The notes under the pieces were generated by a model. The model was not told the DNA's origin and searched no databases. It worked only from the letters and a program-made list of their open reading frames with translations. Source: an uncultured Clostridium sp. (lineage in GTDB: Bacteria > Bacillota_A > Clostridia > Lachnospirales > Lachnospiraceae). Taken from it: a DNA stretch of 19,044 bases. Of the stretch, positions 13,470 to 19,044 are shown in pieces. The position numbers and the translations under genes were made by a program. The stretch is taken from assembly GCA_900556965.1 (NCBI GenBank), contig USQV01000002.1, forward strand, positions 1 to 19,044. Direction: 5' to 3'. Every line of letters begins with the position of its first letter. Position 1 is the stretch's first letter.

Positions 13470-14750
13470 CTATTTTTCGGCTTTTTCGCTGTTCTGATGC
13501 GGATCCATAATATACAGGTGTACCGACTCGATCCGATTTCTATCCACCTTTTCAACCACAAACTTCAGATTATCAAAGGTGACCTCCTCCCCTTCTTCCG
13601 GAAGATGGTCTAGAAGTCCGATGATAAATCCGCCGATGGAATCATAATCCTCCGATTCCAGCTTCAGTCCGAGCTGGTCATTGAGGTCGTCCAGCTTCAT
13701 TGCAGCTTCTACCAGATATTCCTTCGGGCCGATCTTCTTGATCAGATCCTCCTCGTCCTCGTCATACTCGTCGCGGATCTCACCGACGATCTCCTCCAGC
13801 ATATCCTCCAGAGTGATAAGCCCGGCAGTTGCTCCGTATTCATCAAGAACGATCGCAATGTTGTTCTGGGTCTTTCTCAGCTCTACCATAAGCTCCGCAG
13901 TTTTCTTATATTCATACGTATATAACGGCTCTCTCAGATAATCCCTGAGACAGAATTTCTTTTCATGCTCGATCAGGAGAAGATCCTTGATGTTGATGAT
14001 TCCGATCACATTGTCCGTTGTCTCCTCAAAGACCGGATAGCGCGTATATTTTTCCTGCCGGAAAATTTCCACGACCTCGTCATATTCTGCATTGACGTCG
14101 ATAAAGGTCATGTCGATACGCGGCACCATAATGTCCTTTGCCACAGAGTCCCCGAAATCGAATACATTGTAGATCATCTTCTTTTCATCGGACTCGATAA
14201 CGCCCTCCTCATGGCTGACCTCCACGATGGTGCGGAGCTCATCCTCCGTTATTGCTTCCTGCTTTTTGTTTGGGTCGATATGCAGGAAAAGGAGAACGCC
14301 GAGAGCCAGCTTATCTACAATGAAGATCACCGGTGTCAATACCTGCATGATCAGATAAATAGGCTTTGCAAAACGCAGTGCGATGGTCTCTGAATAAAGC
14401 GTTGCCGTGGTCTTCGGTGTGATCTCACCGAAGATCAGGACAAGAAGCGTGAGGATGCCGGTCGCCAGACCAACGAACTTATCTCCGAATGCCTGTGTTA
14501 CCAAAACGGTCATAAGAGAGGATGCCGAAATATTGACGATATTGTTTCCGATCAAGATCGCACTCAGCATCTTTGCCTGGTTATCCAGCACCTTTGAGAG
14601 TATCTGTGCGCTGCCAAGCCCGGCCTCCGCCAAATTTCTCACCCTTATCTTATTTACTGACATCATCGCCGTTTCCGACGATGAGAAAAAAGCTGACAAT
14701 GCTAATAGCCCAATTATGATCAATATCTGCAGGGCCTGCCCTGAATCCAA
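13470..14750 (-). CDS. CNNM/CorC-type (hemolysin family) membrane protein with CBS domains
   Basis: 426 residues. The N-terminal CNNM/DUF21 membrane domain (to about 165, numbering from TTG 14759) has the FFSSSETAMMSV and GEITPKTTATLYSE motifs. A CBS pair follows (about 205-325; VPRIDMTFID, YPVFEETTDNVIGIINIKDLL, IAIVLDEYGATAGLITLEDMLEEIVGEIRDEYD). The C terminus (345-418) is the small CorC/HlyC transporter-associated domain (DSIGGFIIGLLDHLPEEGEEV). The family is linked to Mg2+/Co2+ efflux or homeostasis; 'hemolysin' is historical. The start is taken as TTG at 14750 (MDSGQAL), nine bases after GGAG; a TTG at 14759 abuts the site. It has its own promoter, and no separate terminator before the oadB promoter, so some transcripts may read into the riboswitch. 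Confidence 0.93.
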   Translation of the reverse strand: MDSGQALQILIIIGLLALSAFFSSSETAMMSVNKIRVRNLAEAGLGSAQILSKVLDNQAKMLSAILIGNNIVNISASSLMTVLVTQAFGDKFVGLATGILTLLVLIFGEITPKTTATLYSETIALRFAKPIYLIMQVLTPVIFIVDKLALGVLLFLHIDPNKKQEAITEDELRTIVEVSHEEGVIESDEKKMIYNVFDFGDSVAKDIMVPRIDMTFIDVNAEYDEVVEIFRQEKYTRYPVFEETTDNVIGIINIKDLLLIEHEKKFCLRDYLREPLYTYEYKKTAELMVELRKTQNNIAIVLDEYGATAGLITLEDMLEEIVGEIRDEYDEDEEDLIKKIGPKEYLVEAAMKLDDLNDQLGLKLESEDYDSIGGFIIGLLDHLPEEGEEVTFDNLKFVVEKVDRNRIESVHLYIMDPHQNSEKAEK

Positions 14751-14786
14751 AAAAATCAACTCCTAAATCTAATATTTTTGCTTTTG

Positions 14787-14815
14787 ATTTTACAATACTC
14801 TATATAACGTGTCAA
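14787..14815 (-). promoter_or_regulatory. Sigma-A promoter for the CNNM-type gene
   Basis: Minus-strand consensus TTGACA (14810-14815), 17-base spacer, TAAAAT (14787-14792). It begins six bases after the stop of the PII-like gene, so the CNNM gene is independently transcribed although it follows on the same strand. Confidence 0.85.
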
Positions 14816-14820
14816 TGGTT

Positions 14821-15516
14821 TCAGTCGGTTTCATCCTCATTCTTCTCAATAAGGCGCATACCTGCTGTTTCCGTCACCGGAAGGGAGAAAACGATGGCTC
14901 CCGCTTTGCTTCCGATCCCGGCCTCCTTCATGATGCTCTGCATGATCCCGTTTTTATTTTTCGTTTTTGTGACCATGAAGATCATCTCTTTTTCCTGTGC
15001 AAGAGAAACCCCCAGAAACTTTTCCGCCTTCTCCATTCCTGTTCCCTTGGCGTGGATCACGGTTCCTCCGGTGGCGTTTGCTTTTCTCGCCGCGTCCATG
15101 ATCACGTCTGTATAGCCCTGGTTTGCGACCACCACAAGAAGCTCGTAGTCTGTTCCTTTCAAGCTGCTTTCCTCCTCTTTCTCAAATCCACGGTTTTCTG
15201 TCAGAAACTGAAGCTGGCGTTTTCCGCCGATGCTGCTTAGCGGGATCACGAAGGCGATCCCGGTTCCGGGAATATCGATCCGGATCTCCTGCTCCAAACC
15301 TTTTTTTATCTTTTTCCACCCCGTATTCGTCACGATCGCATACTGGATCGCTTTTTCCGACGCCTCCAGCCCGAAGGCGTCAAGCACCTCGGAGGCTGCG
15401 GTTCCCCGCCCCAGCGTCAGGAAGGTGACGGAAATCCCATATTCTTTATAGAAGGCGAGGAATCTCCGGCTCTGGTTCCGGTCACTGATCGTCGCCATTA
15501 AGTATAATTCGCTCAT
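14821..15516 (-). CDS. Tandem PII-like signalling protein
   Basis: 231 residues built of two PII-like halves (about 1-110 and 120-225). Each begins with a beta strand (LYLMATI; ELLVVVA), has an early helix, a GRGTA/AKGTG turn followed by a short acidic-basic stretch, and a second strand-helix unit (AIQYAIVTNTGWKKIKKGL; EMIFMVTKTKNKNGIMQSIM). The second half (IMDAARKANATGGTVIHAKGTG) is closest to canonical PII. The T-loop appears short and the usual modified Tyr is not evident. PII proteins bind nucleotides and effectors and act on transporters. The gene lies 8 bases after the DUF1538 membrane-protein gene, with AGGAGG overlapping that region, so the pair is translated together. Function is inferred from fold resemblance and pairing; it is unproven. 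Confidence 0.8.
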   Translation of the reverse strand: MSELYLMATISDRNQSRRFLAFYKEYGISVTFLTLGRGTAASEVLDAFGLEASEKAIQYAIVTNTGWKKIKKGLEQEIRIDIPGTGIAFVIPLSSIGGKRQLQFLTENRGFEKEEESSLKGTDYELLVVVANQGYTDVIMDAARKANATGGTVIHAKGTGMEKAEKFLGVSLAQEKEMIFMVTKTKNKNGIMQSIMKEAGIGSKAGAIVFSLPVTETAGMRLIEKNEDETD

Positions 15517-15524
15517 AAAACCTC

Positions 15525-17075
15525 CTACAATTCAATAATCGCGTCATCATCCAGCAGCTCAAACGCCGCGTATGCCCCGGACTGTCCATGAGCTGCGGAT
15601 ATTCCTTCCTGCGCTCCGCACTTCGCTTTTATTCTCGAAGCCAGCCCCATGACCTGGATCGTGATAAGCGGTGTCATGGCAACCATTGCAACTACACCGA
15701 AGGCATCGGTGACGATATTTCCTCCCAGGGCAGAGCAGGCTCCCTGCGCCATCGGAAGCAGGAATGCCGCCGTCATCGGTCCCGATGCCACGCCACCGGA
15801 GTCGAAGGCGATCGCCGTGTAGATCTTCGGTACAAAAAATGAGATCCCGAGAGCGATCGCATATCCCGGAACGAGGAACCACAGGATCGAAATTCCCGTG
15901 AGCACTCGTACCATGGCAAGCCCGAGGGACACAGCAACACCCAGAGAAAGTCCCATTCCCATGGCCTTTGAGGATATTGCTCCGTCTGTGATCTCCTCAA
16001 CCTGCTTATTGAGGACATATACTGCCGGTTCTGCCTTTACGATAAAGTATCCCATGATCATTGCGATGGGAACAAGGAACAGCGGATGGGCAGATTTAGC
16101 CAGCACCTGTCCGAGATAATTTCCCGCCGGCATAAAGCCCACGTTCACTCCCGTCAGGAACAGTACCAGCCCTGCGTATGTATAGGCGAGACCGATGGCG
16201 ATCTTCTTTAATTTTCTTGCTGTTAATTTTAACATGAAAACCTGGAAAATCATAAAAAATAAGATAATAGGCAGTAAGGAGACTGCGATCTCCTTCATAT
16301 AGGCCGGAAGCTCTTTCGCAAAGAGCAAAAACAGCTCTTTGGAGTCACCGATCTCCGGAATTACCGGCGGTGTGTAGGAGCTGCTGTCCGCCTTGAAGAT
16401 CATGCTTAAGATCATGACCGCAAGGATCGGCCCGATGGAACAGAGTGCCACAAGACCGAAGCTGTCGTCCGCCGCGTGGCGGTCACTTCGCGTTGCAGAG
16501 ATTCCGACACCGAGAGCCATGATAAACGGCACCGTCATCGGCCCTGTCGTAACGCCGCCGGAGTCAAAGGCTACGCTTAAAAAGTCCTTCGGTACAAACA
16601 GCGCCAGTACAAAGACTACCCCGTAAAAGGCAAGCAGCAGTGGCGGAAGCGCCACGGAAAACAGCATTCTCAAAAGTGCTACGACAAGAAATGCGCCGAC
16701 TCCGCATGCAACGGACAGGATCAGCGTCATGTTCGGCACAGCCGGAACCTGGTTGGCCAGAACCTGAAGATCCGGTTCTGAGATCGTAATGATAAAGCCC
16801 AGAAGGAACGATAGCACAATAACCACCGAAAGCTTCCGGCTCTTGGTCAGGCACGTTCCCACTCGCTCGCCCATCGGCGTCATGGCAAGCTCCGCTCCCA
16901 GTGTAAAAAGCATCATTCCCGCGAGCAAAAGGACTGCTCCCAAAAGGAAGCAGAGCAGGATGCTGGAGGAGATGGGCGCCACCGCAAAGCAGAGTACCAT
17001 AACGATCGCAATGATCGGCAGCACCGCCTGCAGCGCCTCATTCCATTTCTCCCGCAGTTTTTTCGTCATTCCCAA
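15525..17075 (-). CDS. DUF1538-type duplicated membrane protein
   Basis: About 516 residues, polytopic, made of two similar halves. Repeated landmarks are FDSGGVTTGPMTVPF (175-189) and FDSGGVASGPMTAAF (429-443), SEPDLQVL (104) and AEPAVYVL (353), and DDSFGLVALCSIGPI (208) and VTDAFGVVAMVAMTPL (460). Such internal duplication is typical of transporters with pseudo-symmetric halves; the family has no proven function. The start is probably TTG at 17075, seven bases after AGGGG; ATG at 17069 or at 17090 are alternatives, with poor ribosome-binding sites. The gene is the first of a two-gene operon whose second gene is a PII-like protein, hinting that its activity is controlled by a cytoplasmic sensor. 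A palindrome covers its promoter. Confidence 0.87.
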   Translation of the reverse strand: MGMTKKLREKWNEALQAVLPIIAIVMVLCFAVAPISSSILLCFLLGAVLLLAGMMLFTLGAELAMTPMGERVGTCLTKSRKLSVVIVLSFLLGFIITISEPDLQVLANQVPAVPNMTLILSVACGVGAFLVVALLRMLFSVALPPLLLAFYGVVFVLALFVPKDFLSVAFDSGGVTTGPMTVPFIMALGVGISATRSDRHAADDSFGLVALCSIGPILAVMILSMIFKADSSSYTPPVIPEIGDSKELFLLFAKELPAYMKEIAVSLLPIILFFMIFQVFMLKLTARKLKKIAIGLAYTYAGLVLFLTGVNVGFMPAGNYLGQVLAKSAHPLFLVPIAMIMGYFIVKAEPAVYVLNKQVEEITDGAISSKAMGMGLSLGVAVSLGLAMVRVLTGISILWFLVPGYAIALGISFFVPKIYTAIAFDSGGVASGPMTAAFLLPMAQGACSALGGNIVTDAFGVVAMVAMTPLITIQVMGLASRIKAKCGAQEGISAAHGQSGAYAAFELLDDDAIIEL

Positions 17076-17130
17076 TGTTTCACCCCTCATGTTTTTTTGA
17101 AGATATCGGAGGCAAAAGCCCCTGATAAAT

Positions 17131-17161
17131 AGTATAACATGGAACGTATACTTTAAAGTAT
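17131..17161 (-). promoter_or_regulatory. Promoter with overlapping 14-bp palindromic operator
   Basis: Extended -10 TGT-TATACT at 17131-17136 on the minus strand, with a 17-base spacer to a poor -35 (17154-17159). The perfect palindrome ATACTTTAAAGTAT (17148-17161) covers the -35 and part of the spacer, positioned as an operator or activator site. A weak -35 fits activator dependence. It serves the DUF1538/PII-like operon. Confidence 0.6.
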
Positions 17162-17236
17162 TAATTTTTCGTTAAGTTTTTTAAAGTCGCTGCGGTCAAC
17201 AGGGCCTGTCCTTCCCGATCCTGCAGTCACAAATGA

Positions 17237-17258
17237 CCGGCGTAGTTTCTTACGCCGG
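17237..17258 (-). terminator. Terminator-like hairpin after the M20 gene
   Basis: 8-bp stem CCGGCGTA (17237-17244) / TACGCCGG (17251-17258) with a 6-base loop, 24 bases after the peptidase stop. The U-run on the minus strand is weak (ATTTG), so efficiency is uncertain. The rest of 17091-17281 holds the DUF1538 promoter and no gene. Confidence 0.6.
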
Positions 17259-17281
17259 CCATCCGCAATTCGCGTTACGCC

Positions 17282-18538
17282 CTACAGATTTCTCTCGACC
17301 AGATCCTGTATGGTTCCCGCAAAGGGTTTAAATGGGATCTCTCCCTCATAGTCTAAAAAGTCCTTTACATATCCGAGGGCTGCCGCAACACCGTAGATCA
17401 TCCCTCTTTCGTCCAGATCAAACTCCGGTGTGTGGTGGTTGGCTCCGGAGCCCAGCTTGTCGTTCTTAATACCGGTGAAGGTGATCACACCCGGCCAGTA
17501 TTTCAGATACGCCTGAAAGCTCTCGCAGGCCATCCAGGGGGTTGTTACTGTCAGTGCGTTCTCGCCAATATATTTTTTGATCGCGTTCTTAGCGATCTCA
17601 CTGCACTTCTCGTTATTATAGTTCTCAAACAGCGGCTCCTTCTTATCGATCAGCTCATACGTGCAATGGTTCAGCTTGCATTCCGCCTCCAGCACATCCA
17701 TAAACTGCTTCATAAAGCTGGCACCTGCGCCTTCTACATTGAAGGTACGGATTGTGCCTGAAAAGGTCAGCTCATCCGGAACGATATTTCTTGCAGTTCC
17801 ACAGGATACGGTTCCGACGGAATAGGTAAGGATATCGGTAGGATCCACGTATTTCATACGGATCATGTTCATGTGGTTGTAAATAGAGTTAAAGCAGTCC
17901 AGTACGCTGTGAGCCAGATCCGGACGGGAGCCGTGTCCGGCTGTTCCCTTCAGTTTGATATTAAAGCCGTATCCGCCGGAAAAGACCGGGCCAGGCTCTG
18001 CGGAAACGGTTCCTGCCTCAACATCCCACTTAACATGGGTCGCGATACACGTATCGATCGGAAGCTTCATGACCTCTACGATATACGGAAGCAGATTTTT
18101 TATCTGACCGCCGCCTTCCTCTCCCCGCTCAAAGCAGAGTACGATATTTCCGTTTAATTCGTCCTTATGTTCATTTAATATCTTTGCCTCGCCCAAAAGC
18201 ATTGCCGTATGTGCATCATGACCGCAGGCATGGGATACTCCGTCATTTTTTGACACACAGAGCTTTTCACAGGAAAGGTTTCTTGTGCTTTCCATAATGG
18301 GAAGGGCATCCACATCGGCTCTCATAAGAACGGTTTTTCCCGGCTTTCCGCCATGGATCTGTCCTACGATACCGCCGTCCAAAACCTCGACATACTCGAT
18401 CCCCATGGCACCAAGCTCTTTTTTAATGAACTCCAGTGTTTCAAATTCCTGTCCGGTAATTTCCGGATGCTCATGGAGCTGGCGTCTTATACCAACCATG
18501 TAATCAAACTGTTTTTGTGCCTCTTTTAAAATTTCCAT
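17282..18538 (-). CDS. M20 family metallopeptidase / amidohydrolase
   Basis: 418 residues of the M20 (carboxypeptidase/aminoacylase, M20D-like) family, dinuclear metal hydrolases of N-acyl amino acids or peptides in the cytoplasm. Metal-ligand motifs: HACGHDAH (C105, H107), the ERGEEGGG Glu pair (about 140-141), THVKWD (H168) and the C-terminal NHHTPEFDLDE. RRQLHEHPE at 18-26 is the family's N-terminal signature. An AGAGGGA site five bases before the ATG fixes the start. It lies 18 bases downstream of tyrS without a terminator, so it is probably co-transcribed. Exact substrate is unknown; aminobenzoyl-glutamate, hippurate and N-acetyl-amino-acid hydrolases share this pattern. Confidence 0.93.
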   Translation of the reverse strand: MEILKEAQKQFDYMVGIRRQLHEHPEITGQEFETLEFIKKELGAMGIEYVEVLDGGIVGQIHGGKPGKTVLMRADVDALPIMESTRNLSCEKLCVSKNDGVSHACGHDAHTAMLLGEAKILNEHKDELNGNIVLCFERGEEGGGQIKNLLPYIVEVMKLPIDTCIATHVKWDVEAGTVSAEPGPVFSGGYGFNIKLKGTAGHGSRPDLAHSVLDCFNSIYNHMNMIRMKYVDPTDILTYSVGTVSCGTARNIVPDELTFSGTIRTFNVEGAGASFMKQFMDVLEAECKLNHCTYELIDKKEPLFENYNNEKCSEIAKNAIKKYIGENALTVTTPWMACESFQAYLKYWPGVITFTGIKNDKLGSGANHHTPEFDLDERGMIYGVAAALGYVKDFLDYEGEIPFKPFAGTIQDLVERNL

Positions 18539-18556
18539 TTTGATCCCTCTAATCTC

Positions 18557-19044
18557 TTATTTAACGATCACGCGGCGGAAATTCTTCTTTCCGCGTTTAA
18601 CAACGATTCCCTCGCCGGAAAGCTGCTCTTTTGTATAAACTGCCTTGATATCCTTTACGACCTCACCGTCTACGGCAACGCCGCCCTGCTCAATGTTTCT
18701 TCTTGCCTCGGAGCGTGATGCACAGAGACCGGATTTCTGTACGATGGAAAGAAGGTCGATGGAGCCGTCTGTAAGATCTGCGTCGGAAAGCTCTGCTGTC
18801 GGCATTTCCGCAGCGGCACCGCCTGTAAACAGGGCGCGGGAGCTCTCCTGGGCCTTCTTAGCCTCCTCCTCGCCGTGAACAAGGTTTGTAAGCTCGTATG
18901 CAAGGATCTCCTTCGCCTGATTTAACTGGCTGCCTTCCCATTTATCCATCTCATCAATCTGCTCTAACGGCAGGAAGGTGAGCATACGCAGGCATTTTAA
19001 TACATCTGCATCGGCGATATTTCTCCAATACTGATAGAACTCGA
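18557..19044 (-). CDS. tyrS: Tyrosyl-tRNA synthetase, C-terminal part (5' end beyond window)
   Basis: The 162 C-terminal residues of TyrRS. The frame continues upstream of the first Met to the right edge (EFYQYWRNIADADVLKCLRMLTFLPL), the characteristic YQYWRN...ADV..CL..LTFLPL segment of the synthetase core. It is followed by the alpha-helical linker (about 70 residues, NLVHGEEEAKKAQESSRALF) and the C-terminal S4 RNA-binding domain (SIDLLSIVQKSGLCASRSEARRNIEQGGVAVDGEVV). The catalytic KMSKS and HIGH motifs lie beyond the edge, so activity cannot be confirmed. Eighteen bases separate it from the downstream M20 gene. Confidence 0.96.
   Translation of the reverse strand, partial: EFYQYWRNIADADVLKCLRMLTFLPLEQIDEMDKWEGSQLNQAKEILAYELTNLVHGEEEAKKAQESSRALFTGGAAAEMPTAELSDADLTDGSIDLLSIVQKSGLCASRSEARRNIEQGGVAVDGEVVKDIKAVYTKEQLSGEGIVVKRGKKNFRRVIVK

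Overview
The window looks like the chromosome of an anaerobic gut-type Firmicute, most likely a Lachnospiraceae member (Clostridium cluster XIVa). This is inferred from a SCIFF ribosomal peptide with its radical-SAM maturase, a divergent TIGR04086 membrane protein, a PF06541 membrane protein, a sodium-pump decarboxylase beta subunit and strong AGGAGG ribosome-binding sites. Apart from two plus-strand membrane-protein genes, everything is on the minus strand. No rRNA, tRNA, prophage, CRISPR array or intact insertion sequence was seen.

Layout from left to right. A 3'-truncated mreB-type gene (1-807). A secreted protein with C-terminal cell-wall-binding-like repeats (992-2008). A 350-base divergent intergenic region holding a multi-hairpin leader RNA candidate, then a PF06541 membrane/coiled-coil protein on the plus strand (2359-3315). 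A minus-strand secretion/RiPP cluster, in transcription order scfA (SCIFF peptide, 8741-8887), scfB (maturase), secDF, tgt, yajC, ending at a bidirectional terminator near 3343-3378. A MITE-like element with a 7-base flanking duplication sits between scfB and secDF. A TIGR04086 membrane protein is divergent from scfA (9036-9395). A polar amino-acid ABC transporter runs in the order binding lipoprotein, permease, ATPase (11785 to 9422).

Next is the most unusual block. A sodium-translocating decarboxylase beta subunit (12043-13170) is followed by a 39-residue minimal gamma-like subunit (11911-12030), with no alpha or biotin-carrier gene in view. The block is preceded by a consensus promoter, a leader resembling the yybP-ykoY (Mn2+) riboswitch, a perfect 17-bp terminator that shares a strand with the riboswitch P1 helix, and then a small palindromic repeat flanked by 7-base direct repeats. 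Further right are a CNNM/CorC-type CBS-domain membrane protein (13470-14750) and a two-gene operon of a duplicated DUF1538 membrane protein and a tandem PII-like protein, with a perfect 14-bp palindrome over the promoter. Last come an M20 metallopeptidase and the 3' part of tyrS.

The SCIFF peptide and its maturase travel with the Sec accessory machinery. The ABC genes form one importer. The DUF1538/PII-like pair looks like a transporter or channel with its own small-molecule sensor. The oadB/oadG-like pair looks like a sodium pump module under ion-responsive attenuation. Most start codons were chosen from ribosome-binding-site spacing, and several are GTG or TTG.
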